DNA of 64,000 nucleotides from Paenibacillus aceris (GTDB lineage: Bacteria; Bacillota; Bacilli; Paenibacillales; NBRC-103111), in NCBI RefSeq assembly GCF_017874035.1, contig NZ_JAGGKV010000003.1:434001-498000 (forward strand), written 5' to 3'. A model generated the notes under the pieces. That model did not search any database and was not told the origin of the DNA. It was given only the letters and a program-made list of their open reading frames with translations. The position numbers and the translations under genes were made by a program. Shown here one piece after another: positions 1-8,064 of the stretch; the first letter of the stretch is position 1, and each line of letters opens with the position of its first letter.

Positions 1-372
1 CTCCCCGTGGCGGAGGAGGCCGCTCTTACGGCAGAATGCCTGGGCAGCCACGTCGAACGCGTATTCGACGTCGGTGTTGCAGGCATTCACCGCCTCTTCC
101 GCCGACTGGACCTCATTCGCGGTGCAAACGCGATTGTCGTCGTGGCCGGCATGGAAGGTGCGCTCGCCAGCGTGCTTGGCGGGCTCGTGTCCAAGCCCGT
201 CGTCGCAGTGCCGACGAGTATCGGTTATGGCGCGCACCTTGCAGGCGTGGCTCCGCTCTTGTCGATGCTAAACAGTTGTTCGCCTGGTATCTCTGTCGTG
301 AACATTGACAACGGCTTTGGAGCCGGCTATTATGCAGGGCTCATTAACAAAAATATGTCGAAACGAGCGTGA
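1..372 (+). CDS. larB: LarB, nickel-pincer cofactor carboxylase (C-terminal part, 5' end outside window)
   Basis: The frame is open from the window edge, so the N-terminal half is missing. LarB carboxylates and hydrolyses nicotinic acid adenine dinucleotide in the first step of nickel-pincer cofactor synthesis for lactate racemase and related enzymes. The visible part has the AIR-carboxylase-like core: the [17 protein letters not shown] stretch, AVPTSIGYG, the MLNSCSPG loop and the [11 protein letters not shown] ending, all typical of LarB. larC begins 11 bases after its stop, so the two are probably co-transcribed. GC content is visibly higher here than in larC. Family assignment is confident. 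Confidence 0.9.
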   Translation, partial: LPVAEEAALTAECLGSHVERVFDVGVAGIHRLFRRLDLIRGANAIVVVAGMEGALASVLGGLVSKPVVAVPTSIGYGAHLAGVAPLLSMLNSCSPGISVVNIDNGFGAGYYAGLINKNMSKRA

Positions 373-382
373 GATTCGTACC

Positions 383-1279
383 ATGCGTATTCTATATTTG
401 GACTGCTTCTCCGGAATCAGCGGCGATATGACACTTGGCGCTTTGGTTGATGCAGGAGCAGACCGGACTTATATTGAAGATGAGCTTACCAAAATCAAGC
501 TTGAACCTTACATGCTGGAATGGAAGCGCGTCATTAAGCGTGGAATCTCCGCCCTTAAACTTGATGTTATTCTAGATCCTCAGCATCCTCCGAAGCATCA
601 CCGTCATTATTCGGAAATTGTTAAAGTCATTCAAGAGGCTGGATTTAATGAGCGCGTCACAACACTCAGCCTCGCCATTTTTGAAAAGATTGGTATCGCT
701 GAAGCGAAAATCCACGGTATTCCAGTTGAAAAAGTGCATTTCCATGAAGTCGGAGCTATCGATTCCATTGTCGACATTGTAGGTGTTGCCTTGGCTATTG
801 ACTCTCTGCAAATTGAACGTATTTTTTCTTCCCCAGTACCGCTAGGCTCAGGGACAATTCATATCGATCATGGCACTTATCCTGTACCCGCTCCGGCAAC
901 TTTGGAAATGATGCGTGGTTTACCCATCGCTTCAACCAACTATAGCCTAGAGATGACCACCCCAACAGGGGCAGGCATCATCTCCGGAATCGTTGACGAA
1001 TTTTCCAAAAGTTTCCCTCCGATGATCGTAGATACAATCGGATACGGTGCAGGTACACGGGATTTACCAAATCAACCAAATGTGCTTCGCGTTGTAGTCG
1101 GGAAAGTGGACCCTTTCATTGGGAAATGGCAAGTCGGCCATGATCATCTGGCACATGAACATAGCCATAGCCATGGGCATACACATGATGATCACCATCA
1201 TCACCATGATCATGATCATGATCATGACCACTCTCATTCACATGATCACTCGCACGCGCATTCTCACGATCACCAATAA
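383..1279 (+). CDS. larC: LarC N-terminal half (nickel insertion protein, LarC1-like) with His-rich tail
   Basis: LarC inserts nickel into the pincer cofactor in a CTP-dependent reaction. The 298-residue product starts at ATG 383 (YLDCFSGISGDM is the usual LarC N terminus) and carries the conserved VHFHEVGAIDSIVDIVG and PTGAGI segments. From about residue 254 to the end it is almost only His, Asp and Ser, a metal-binding tail. The C-terminal LarC domain with its DDMNPE motif is absent and is encoded by a separate gene on the opposite strand just downstream. In other bacteria LarC is one polypeptide or, in Lactobacillus plantarum, two frames joined by programmed frameshifting. An in-frame upstream ATG exists at 305 but lies inside larB. 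Confidence 0.9.
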   Translation: MRILYLDCFSGISGDMTLGALVDAGADRTYIEDELTKIKLEPYMLEWKRVIKRGISALKLDVILDPQHPPKHHRHYSEIVKVIQEAGFNERVTTLSLAIFEKIGIAEAKIHGIPVEKVHFHEVGAIDSIVDIVGVALAIDSLQIERIFSSPVPLGSGTIHIDHGTYPVPAPATLEMMRGLPIASTNYSLEMTTPTGAGIISGIVDEFSKSFPPMIVDTIGYGAGTRDLPNQPNVLRVVVGKVDPFIGKWQVGHDHLAHEHSHSHGHTHDDHHHHHDHDHDHDHSHSHDHSHAHSHDHQ

Positions 1280-1283
1280 CAAC

Positions 1284-1323
1284 AAAACGCCTCTTCCTTT
1301 TAAATTAGGAGGAGGCGTTTTTG
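1284..1323. terminator. Bidirectional terminator between larC and larC2
   Basis: AAAACGCCTC and GAGGCGTTTT pair around an AT-rich loop, with T-rich flanks on both strands. The final codons and stop (1305-1307) of the minus-strand larC2 gene lie inside the hairpin. Confidence 0.75.
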
Positions 1324-1790
1324 TGCTGCTGCATAAACTGCAGTCTAACTTCTTCGTAAACCATTTTCAAAGGTACTCGATGCTCTTTAGCAACTTGCTC
1401 ACATTCTTTAAACTCAGGTGCGAATTGGACTAATTTGCCTTGGTGATAGCCAACTTTGACCGTTAGCATTCCCCACTTGGTCTGCACTTGTTCGAATTCT
1501 CTAGCCAATCTATGACAGGAAGCATGCATATATCGAATGCCCAATGTCGTTGTCTCACCAAAAATAACGTCCTCAATTACGGAAAGCCGTTCCCCCTCGA
1601 CCAACACATTCAGCATAATGCCTGGCCGCCCTCTTTTCATAATAATCGGGACCACAAAAACATCATTTGCACCTGCATCAAAGAGCTTGTCCATAATATA
1701 AGAAACCCACTCCGGGTTCATGTCGTCCAGATTCGCCTGAATTAACAGCATCCCGTCGTCCACATGTTCTTCCCTGTGATTAAAACTCAC
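1305..1790 (-). CDS. larC2: LarC C-terminal domain as a separate gene (LarC2-like)
   Basis: The product of about 161 residues carries the LarC C-terminal signature: an N-terminal strand followed by QANLDDMNPEW, then DVFVVPIIMKRGRPGIML and the TTLGIRY segment. The nearest good ribosome binding site (GAGGTGA) favours a GTG start at 1790; an upstream in-frame GTG at 1808 is possible. The gene is convergent with the larC N-terminal half, so the halves cannot be joined by frameshifting and must act as a two-subunit LarC, if functional. Its upstream region is shared with the divergent lytH gene. Domain identity is confident; in vivo assembly with LarC1 is inference. Confidence 0.85.
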   Translation of the reverse strand: MSFNHREEHVDDGMLLIQANLDDMNPEWVSYIMDKLFDAGANDVFVVPIIMKRGRPGIMLNVLVEGERLSVIEDVIFGETTTLGIRYMHASCHRLAREFEQVQTKWGMLTVKVGYHQGKLVQFAPEFKECEQVAKEHRVPLKMVYEEVRLQFMQQHKNASS

Positions 1791-1906
1791 GATTCTCACC
1801 TCATACACGCATCATAGCAAAAATCGAATAACAACGAAAGATGTGAGGATAAACATCCTGCGTTGAGTACATCCTAAGAACTAACAATTCAGGAAGGATG
1901 ATAGTG

Positions 1907-2956
1907 ATGAAAAGCAAACCTTTTTGGTCGCGCGTTCTAGTTTGTTGCCTCCTCCTATCAGCAGCCGAATCAAAAACTCAATCAAGCATAGCGGCAACCC
2001 AATCTGTTACCTCTGGTCAATCTTTAGCCCCTTCACCCTCTAAGGTTAACCCTAACCTGAACGCTGAGAGGAAGGAGCTATTTGAAAAAACGAGTATACT
2101 TTCTGATATTCCATGGTCTTACCTGGCAGCTGTTGATCAATACGAAAGAACAATGAATATCGTCAAGAAAAGACCTGTGCACAAAGGAATTACCAGTATT
2201 TACTTTCCAGAATCGGATTGGGCAGGTATGCTAAACCCAGACCAGCAGGATACGAATCCAAAGAGTATCTCCTTCTTTCACGGCTTCGGCCGAGATGGCT
2301 CGGGGGATGGAATTGCCGAACGAAATAACGATTTGGATATATTGGCCTCGATGGCCTTCCTTATGAGCAGAAATGGGACCAAAGAAGAGAATTTGCTTAT
2401 TAATTTATGGAATTATTATCAAAATTCGCGCAGCGTAGAACGGATTAAACAATTCGCTACTATTTATGCCACACAGGGCACACTTGACCTTGGAGAGCAT
2501 GCATTCCCGCTGCCAGTGACCGCAGATTACTCTTATCGCAGCACTTGGGGAGACAGCCGCGGCTGGGGAGGACATCGCTCTCATGAGGGAACGGATTTAT
2601 TTGCCCGATATGGAGTTCCTGTCAGAAGCACTTGTTATGGCATAGTAGAAGTAAAAGGATGGAATCCATACGGCGGCTGGCGAATTGGGATTCGAGATGT
2701 GAACAATATTTATCACTACTACGCCCATCTGTCCGGCTTCCAAAAAGGCATCAAAGAAAATGATATCGTCAAACCCGGCCAAACCATCGGTTGGGTCGGC
2801 AGTTCGGGCTACGGTAAGCCAGGGACGTCCGGAAAATTCCCGCCTCACCTCCATTTTGGCCTCTACCGGGATAATGGATTAGCGGAATGGAGCTTCGACC
2901 CTTACCCCTCCTTGCGTAAATGGGAACGAGAAGATCTAAATAAAAGAAAAAAATAA
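1907..2956 (+). CDS. lytH: LytH-like spore cortex peptidase (M23)
   Basis: The secreted protein of about 349 residues has a hydrophobic N-terminal segment (residues 8-25) and a C-terminal M23 peptidase domain. Zinc-binding motifs are HEGTDLF (first His and Asp) and HLHFGLY (HxH). B. subtilis LytH (YunA) is a sporulation L-Ala-D-Glu endopeptidase that shapes the spore cortex, and it also neighbours yunB, which supports the name. The start at ATG 1907 is chosen because AGGAAGG (1891-1897) abuts the first ATG at 1898 but is correctly spaced for 1904/1907. It is convergent with yunB. Confidence 0.85.
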   Translation: MKSKPFWSRVLVCCLLLSAAESKTQSSIAATQSVTSGQSLAPSPSKVNPNLNAERKELFEKTSILSDIPWSYLAAVDQYERTMNIVKKRPVHKGITSIYFPESDWAGMLNPDQQDTNPKSISFFHGFGRDGSGDGIAERNNDLDILASMAFLMSRNGTKEENLLINLWNYYQNSRSVERIKQFATIYATQGTLDLGEHAFPLPVTADYSYRSTWGDSRGWGGHRSHEGTDLFARYGVPVRSTCYGIVEVKGWNPYGGWRIGIRDVNNIYHYYAHLSGFQKGIKENDIVKPGQTIGWVGSSGYGKPGTSGKFPPHLHFGLYRDNGLAEWSFDPYPSLRKWEREDLNKRKK

Positions 2957-2986
2957 GCCGCTCTCTTATGGAGTCGGCTCTTTTTG
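2956..2986. terminator. Terminator between lytH and yunB
   Basis: A hairpin formed by AGCCGctCTC and GGAGtCGGCT is followed by a T run on the plus strand. It overlaps the stop region of both convergent genes. Confidence 0.7.
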
Positions 2987-3757
2987 TATGGTTTCCGGTG
3001 CCTGAGTCCCTTCACCTTTAGGTGTTGTTGTTCCAACATTCGGAATCTGAGGAAGCGACAGGCTCGGTAGACCTGCATCTTTATTATTTCCTACAGGATT
3101 GCCTTTGTTATCGTAGTAATAAGTAGGAACATCCCCTACAACTAAAGAATAGGAGATAGGGATTTCTGTTTCAACAATTTCCGTATCCGAGTCAAAAGGA
3201 ATAATGACCGATACTTCAGCAATAATGCGAACATACACTTCAAATATCACCATGTTTATCCCCGCATTTTGCGAACGCGTATTTAAATCAACCTTCACGT
3301 TGCCAACCGGTAGAAATCTAATCGGAATATCTGGACCAAACGAAGAGAGGATTGCGCTATTCATTGCCTGCCCTACCGGAACATGCTCGGATATTGATTG
3401 TAAATGATCCAGCTCGCTCTGCACGGTTTTTATTGTGTCGGAGGTGATGCGCATATGTTCGTTATAATTTAACATGAACCCTGTAATCTTTCCGTTTTTG
3501 TCCATTTTCCAGTCAATTAACTGCTCTGCATTCGCACTCCCTGCCACATGATCCGCAATAGCACTATTAATCGCTTGTGTAGCTATCTGCTTGATGCGGA
3601 CTTTCGCTAAATTCATCAGTGGAGGCCTGAGATTGCGTTCAACATAAATAAAAAACTGCACACAAAATAAGACAAAGATGAGAAGACTGATCAACAGCAC
3701 CTTTTTGCGGTTCGATTTCCCTGTAGGTCTGCTTCTCCACCGTCGCCTTTGCAGCAT
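2966..3757 (-). CDS. yunB: YunB-family sporulation protein
   Basis: The 263-residue protein has a basic N terminus, one membrane segment (about residues 19-38) and an extracytoplasmic domain with the YunB pattern (MNLAKVRIKQIATQAIN and a long beta-rich region). YunB is a mother-cell sporulation protein; null mutants in B. subtilis have spore defects. The start has a strong AGGGGGG site six bases upstream. The C-terminal 50 residues are a low-complexity Pro/Gly/Thr tail. Regulation by sigma-E is expected from B. subtilis, but I could not identify a convincing promoter. Confidence 0.8.
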   Translation of the reverse strand: MLQRRRWRSRPTGKSNRKKVLLISLLIFVLFCVQFFIYVERNLRPPLMNLAKVRIKQIATQAINSAIADHVAGSANAEQLIDWKMDKNGKITGFMLNYNEHMRITSDTIKTVQSELDHLQSISEHVPVGQAMNSAILSSFGPDIPIRFLPVGNVKVDLNTRSQNAGINMVIFEVYVRIIAEVSVIIPFDSDTEIVETEIPISYSLVVGDVPTYYYDNKGNPVGNNKDAGLPSLSLPQIPNVGTTTPKGEGTQAPETIQKEPTP

Positions 3758-3857
3758 CCGATTCCCCCCTAGCCCCGCTTGTCATTAGTACTACCTTATG
3801 CGGACATGAAGTGAAAAAGAAGCCTTTGGACACTATCCCGGTCTCGATCCAATCATA

Positions 3858-3888
3858 GAAAAACCACCTTCAACGAAGGCGGTTTAGG
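3858..3888 (-). terminator. Terminator downstream of the exported CYTH-like gene
   Basis: Read on the minus strand, AAACCGCCTTC and GAAGGTGGTTT pair over a GTT loop and are followed by TTCT. It lies just past the stop at 3905. Confidence 0.7.
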
Positions 3889-3904
3889 GAGCTACTTCAC
3901 AATG

Positions 3905-4768
3905 TTAATATCGATCCATTATGAGCTGAGTTTTTAAGGAATCTTGGGCTAAAAACCATCCTTTTGCCTGCAAATAGGCGATTAGTTCATCATGCTTGGC
4001 TGAGGCTGTCGATTGACTGTTCGTTTTGAAAGATGCTTCTACTACATACTCAGTACCCGTACCTGCAGCATTAAGAATTGGCCACACTTCAATATATAAT
4101 TGCTGACCACTCCAGGTACCTACAGAGCGCTTTGCTAAGACAGGGCCGTAAATTCGTGAGGATGACAGCTTGCTAGTCCCCCAACCGCTCGAAACCCAGT
4201 TATTAAATTTATCAGGCGAGTTATTTATTAGAAGACTGCGTGAATCAGCCTGATTAGGAAGATCCATCCCGCTGTATCCCGATTTACTTCCACTTTTGGT
4301 ACGCGTGATACTTAATGTCTTCTTTTGGTAGCCCCATTCGATTTGAGCCTCATATCCGGTATCGCCGGAATTAAAGCCTTCCTGGTTGGCTAACGTTAAA
4401 GCACCATTGATGTCACTGCCTGTAATGGCATAGCGCTTCTTATAACTGAGTTCGAAGTCATTCTCTCCCTCTGTCTTGCGGATACGAGGACTCCATCCAT
4501 TGTTGTAAATATCCTTAGCATTTGTGTCCATAAATTGGACATTCATTTTCGTCACGGTATCAGGCATGCCGAATGCAGTCTTCACGCTGCTTGTAAGCTT
4601 GAAGTCCGAACCGAGAACGACATTCGGATTAAGGAGAAGCTTGACCTCGTAATCCGGAACCATGTTGCTTGCTGCCGATACGGGCTGCGGTGCTCCACCA
4701 AATCCAACCAGTACACTCGTTCCAACGACCGCGGCCATAACCATCTTTACAGCCTTTTTCTTAAACAT
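3905..4768 (-). CDS. Exported protein, possibly CYTH/triphosphate-tunnel fold
   Basis: The 287-residue product has a Sec signal peptide (KKK, a hydrophobic stretch, then SAASN near residue 33). The mature part alternates beta strands with charged inward-facing patterns: YEVKLLL at the start, RIRKTEGENDFELSYKKRY, YEAQIEWGYQKKTLSITR, and LYIEVWP followed by an Ala/Gly loop and YVVEASFKT. This order resembles the CYTH/triphosphate tunnel fold, but the classical ExExK signature is not intact. The start at 4768 has a GAGGAG site. The gene lies downstream of a LysR gene on the same strand. Export and beta-rich nature are seen; the fold is inferred, and the function is unknown. Confidence 0.6.
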   Translation of the reverse strand: MFKKKAVKMVMAAVVGTSVLVGFGGAPQPVSAASNMVPDYEVKLLLNPNVVLGSDFKLTSSVKTAFGMPDTVTKMNVQFMDTNAKDIYNNGWSPRIRKTEGENDFELSYKKRYAITGSDINGALTLANQEGFNSGDTGYEAQIEWGYQKKTLSITRTKSGSKSGYSGMDLPNQADSRSLLINNSPDKFNNWVSSGWGTSKLSSSRIYGPVLAKRSVGTWSGQQLYIEVWPILNAAGTGTEYVVEASFKTNSQSTASAKHDELIAYLQAKGWFLAQDSLKTQLIMDRY

Positions 4769-4875
4769 CAATTCATCTCCTCTTATCCATTTGGTAAGGT
4801 TTCCCTCCCAGAAATGAGCATAAAGAAGATTTGTCATTGGATTGTCAGATGAGCATGTGTTTTTTGTAAAAGAAT

Positions 4876-5775
4876 TTACTCGCTCTGGACGGAGTCACGC
4901 AAATATTCAAAAAAGCTATCAAAGAAGGAAGAACGAATACGATCCTCGTTATATGTGAAATAGATGTAGCGTTTAAAGGGATTTTGAGGAATTTCACGAT
5001 ACACCAATTCGTCTCGTTGCATCTCCCTGGCAATAGCTATCTTAGAAATGACCGAGACACTGTCACCGGTTAAAACTGCTTGCTTAATAGCCTCTAGGGA
5101 GTCCATTTCCATGACGGGTTTAAGTTCAATACCTAAGTTTTTGGCCCATTTTAATGTCATGGATCGGGTACTTGATTCTTGTCCATGCAAAATAAACGGA
5201 ACGTCCTTCAATAACTCAGGATGAAGAATAGCCTGTCTAGCCAAGCGATGCTGCGGGTTAAAAAAGAAAACTAACTCGTCATCACATAATGTTTCTCCAA
5301 TCAATGGAGCCCATTGAAAAGGTTCAGCCGATATAATGCCAATATCGATTTCATGATTCAGAAGCATTTCTTGAATGACAGGAGAGGTCCTGACGGTGAG
5401 GGAGATTGAGATTTGTGGATATCGTTTGGAAAAGGCGCTGAGTATGCTCGGAAGCACATAAGTGCCTGGCACATAACTCGCCCCAATTTTCAAATGCCCG
5501 CTCCCTCTCTCATCGAATTCTTTCACGACTCTCTCAGCTTCCTGCGCCAAGGCGTTAATTTTCTTCGCGTAATGGTTAAGGGATTGACCCGCGTCCGTCA
5601 AATGGACTTTCCCAGCTTTAGCATAAAATAGCCGGACTCCTAGCTCCTGCTCCATGCTTTTCATATGAAACGACACCGTCGGCTGCTTCAGTCCTAGTTG
5701 GTCAGCAACTGTGGTAATTCGTTTATGTTTATCCAGTAATTCAATGATTTGAAGCTTAATTAGGTTCCAATTCAT
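4876..5775 (-). CDS. LysR-family transcriptional regulator
   Basis: The 299-residue protein has an N-terminal winged helix-turn-helix (residues 1-60; TVADQLGLKQPTVSFHMKSM is the recognition region) and a C-terminal periplasmic-binding-like effector domain (from about residue 85, GHLKIGASYVPGTYVLP). The ATG at 5775 follows AAGGAG. It is transcribed divergently from the ABC operon beginning at 5944, the usual arrangement for a LysR regulator and its target. The inverted repeat at 5852-5878 lies between them. The nearest named relatives are CysL/YwfK-type regulators, but the effector cannot be inferred. Confidence 0.85.
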   Translation of the reverse strand: MNWNLIKLQIIELLDKHKRITTVADQLGLKQPTVSFHMKSMEQELGVRLFYAKAGKVHLTDAGQSLNHYAKKINALAQEAERVVKEFDERGSGHLKIGASYVPGTYVLPSILSAFSKRYPQISISLTVRTSPVIQEMLLNHEIDIGIISAEPFQWAPLIGETLCDDELVFFFNPQHRLARQAILHPELLKDVPFILHGQESSTRSMTLKWAKNLGIELKPVMEMDSLEAIKQAVLTGDSVSVISKIAIAREMQRDELVYREIPQNPFKRYIYFTYNEDRIRSSFFDSFFEYLRDSVQSE

Positions 5776-5851
5776 TCTAAGATTCTCCTTATCGTTTCTT
5801 GCTCCCACCATTATAGAAAAAATCTATGCAGAATAATAGTTTACCAACAAA

Positions 5852-5878
5852 AACTTAACAATAGCTTTACCTTAAGTT
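5852..5878. promoter_or_regulatory. Candidate LysR operator
   Basis: AACTTAA and TTAAGTT form a perfect 7-bp inverted repeat with a 13-base spacer in the intergenic region between the divergent LysR gene and the ABC operon. LysR regulators bind partially dyadic sites in such positions; binding here is inferred. Confidence 0.35.
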
Positions 5879-5943
5879 GATACTCCGCTGATTTTGTTCG
5901 CCTAAACTAAATTTGAGTTCCTAAGTACGGAAGGAAGCATGTG

Positions 5944-6906
5944 ATGACTTTACAACTTCGCGGTATCAACAAATCCTTTGGCGCCTCGCCAGCGCTTAAA
6001 GACATTCAACTAACCCTGACGAAAGGGAAATTCACAACGTTATTAGGTCCATCTGGATGCGGCAAAACAACACTGCTCCGAATCATTGCAGGCCTTGAGT
6101 CTCCTGATGAAGGCGAAATCCACTTAGGTGATGTATGTCTTTTCTCCAAACAGCGTAGAGTGAATCGTCCTGTTCATCAACGAGATTTCGGTATGGTATT
6201 TCAAGACTTTGCGCTTTGGCCGCACTTGACGGTTCTGGAGAATGTTGCATTCGGGCTTAAAGCCAAGGGCGATACAGCCAACTGGCGTCAACGGGCAATG
6301 GAAGCCATTGATTTGGTTCAACTTTTGGGAATGGAAAAGCGATATCCCCATCAACTTTCCGGCGGTCAGCAGCAACGTGTCGCGCTTGCCCGAGCCATTG
6401 TTGTCCGCCCTCAGCTTGTCTTATTTGATGAGCCGATGAGCGCATTGGATGCACTTTTACGGGAAGAAATGCGCATCGAACTTATGAACCTGGTGCGTAA
6501 TATCGGATTCACTGCGATTTATGTGACGCATGACCAAACGGAAGCTATGTCCATGTCAGATGAAATCGTCGTTATGCAAAGCGGGGTCATTTTGCAAAAA
6601 GACGTTCCTGAAGTTATTTATCGAAGGCCTGCTCACCCCTTTACGGCCCGCTTTATTGGCAAAACCAATTGGCTGGAAGCGGACAAGAGGCTCATTCGGC
6701 CTGAGCATATCCGATGGGAACGGTTGACGGACCAAGACCTTGTTTATTCGGGCGTGGTTCGATCTGTAAGCTATATGGGTGAGCGCTACGAAATCAACGT
6801 GGGCATTGGTGATCATGATGTTTGGATGGCTTATCATCCATCACGTCTGTCCATAGGTGAAAACGTAAAGCTGTATATCTCACAAGAGCAAATTCATGAA
6901 CTGTAA
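5944..6906 (+). CDS. ABC transporter ATP-binding protein (ferric iron / aminoethylphosphonate type)
   Basis: The 320-residue ATPase drives uptake through the permease encoded two genes downstream. It has Walker A (GPSGCGKTT), Q-loop (MVFQDFALWPH), signature LSGGQQQR, Walker B (LVLFDEP), and the H-loop in YVTHDQTEAM. The C-terminal 80 residues look like a TOBE domain (LIRPEHIRW onward). An ATG at 5944 is preferred over the GTG at 5941 for spacing from AAGGAAG. It is first in a four-gene operon divergent from the LysR gene. The family includes FbpC/FutC and PhnT-like proteins, so the substrate class is not fixed by sequence alone. Confidence 0.85.
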   Translation: MTLQLRGINKSFGASPALKDIQLTLTKGKFTTLLGPSGCGKTTLLRIIAGLESPDEGEIHLGDVCLFSKQRRVNRPVHQRDFGMVFQDFALWPHLTVLENVAFGLKAKGDTANWRQRAMEAIDLVQLLGMEKRYPHQLSGGQQQRVALARAIVVRPQLVLFDEPMSALDALLREEMRIELMNLVRNIGFTAIYVTHDQTEAMSMSDEIVVMQSGVILQKDVPEVIYRRPAHPFTARFIGKTNWLEADKRLIRPEHIRWERLTDQDLVYSGVVRSVSYMGERYEINVGIGDHDVWMAYHPSRLSIGENVKLYISQEQIHEL

Positions 6907-6945
6907 TGAGAAGTAAACAAACTTAAATGAGAGGGTGTATTTCCA

Positions 6946-8040
6946 ATGAAAAACACAATAAAAAAAACGTTACAAACGAGTACTTTAGCCCTGATATCTG
7001 TTCTTGTAGGGGTGGGCTTAACAGCTTGCGGTACTGCTAGCAAATCTTCCAATGCAAGCCCATCTGCAGCTACTCCGTCTGCTTCGACGGCCGCCACTGC
7101 GACACCAACGCCTGAAGCCAAAAAGCTAAGCGGAAAAATCGTTGTATACAGTGCAGGCCCAGCTGATCTTGCAACAAAAATTCAAAAAGGCTTTCAGGCT
7201 AAAACAGGCGTGGAAGTGGAAATGTTTCAAGGTACAACCGGTAAAATCTTAGCGCGTATGGAAGCCGAGAAAGCCAATCCTGTCGTTGACGTTGTAGTAC
7301 TGGCCTCTCTCCCCTCAGCTATTGGTATGACAAAAAGCGGATTAACGCTGCCTTTTAAAGAAGCCAAAAATGCTGACAAGCTAATATCTGATTACTCCGA
7401 TAAAGAAGGTAATTATTTTAGCTACAGCCTATCGGCACTTGGTATTGCCTATAACACCAAAACCGTTACGATCCCTCCAAAAGAATGGAGTGATCTGACA
7501 AAACCAGAGTGGAAAGATAAAATCAATATTCCTGATCCCGCTCAGTCCGGTTCTGCACTCGATTTCATGACTGGCTATGCGAATAAAAACGGCGATTCCG
7601 CCTGGGACTTATTTGGTAAAGTCAAAGCGAATGGCGCTATTATTGCAGGAGCTAACCAAGAAGCTATGGATCCTGTTATTTCCGGAGCAAAAAGCATCGT
7701 GATGGCGAGCGTTGACTACATGACTTATGCGTCCAAAGCAAAGGGTGAACCTATCGATCTAATTTATCCGGCAAGCGGAACGGTCATTTCACCAAGACCT
7801 GCAATGATTATGAAAACGAGTAAAAACGTAGATAGCGCTAAAGCATTTATTGAATATCTGCTTTCAGACGAAGCTCAAAAAATGGTTACAGATTCTTACC
7901 TGCTTTCCGGCCGCAGCGATATCCAAGTACAAGGAAGAGTAAGCGCGAAAGACATTCCTGTTATTAAAGTCGACTGGAACTGGATGAATGATAATCAAGC
8001 CGGTGTCACACAGAAATTCACACAATTGTTCAAAAAGTAA
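6946..8040 (+). CDS. ABC transporter substrate-binding lipoprotein
   Basis: The 364-residue lipoprotein has a lipobox LTACG ending at about residue 28, then a Ser/Ala/Thr/Pro-rich linker (residues 30-57), then a two-lobed binding domain starting KIVVYSAGPADL. The fold resembles iron(III) (FutA/FbpA) and 2-aminoethylphosphonate (PhnS-type) binding proteins. I do not see the paired-tyrosine iron motif of FbpA clearly, so the ligand is open. It sits between the ATPase and the permease, with a GAGGGTG site before the ATG. Confidence 0.85.
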   Translation: MKNTIKKTLQTSTLALISVLVGVGLTACGTASKSSNASPSAATPSASTAATATPTPEAKKLSGKIVVYSAGPADLATKIQKGFQAKTGVEVEMFQGTTGKILARMEAEKANPVVDVVVLASLPSAIGMTKSGLTLPFKEAKNADKLISDYSDKEGNYFSYSLSALGIAYNTKTVTIPPKEWSDLTKPEWKDKINIPDPAQSGSALDFMTGYANKNGDSAWDLFGKVKANGAIIAGANQEAMDPVISGAKSIVMASVDYMTYASKAKGEPIDLIYPASGTVISPRPAMIMKTSKNVDSAKAFIEYLLSDEAQKMVTDSYLLSGRSDIQVQGRVSAKDIPVIKVDWNWMNDNQAGVTQKFTQLFKK

Positions 8041-8064
8041 GCTCCGGACGGGGATGACGACCAC

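Noticed and set aside
305-382. Extended N terminus of LarC
   Set aside because: It would lie inside larB, and the known LarC start sequence begins at 383.
1149-1276. CATGAT-type repeats that might suggest a microsatellite or CRISPR
   Set aside because: They are the codons of the His/Asp-rich tail of LarC1 in frame; spacing is irregular and there are no spacers.
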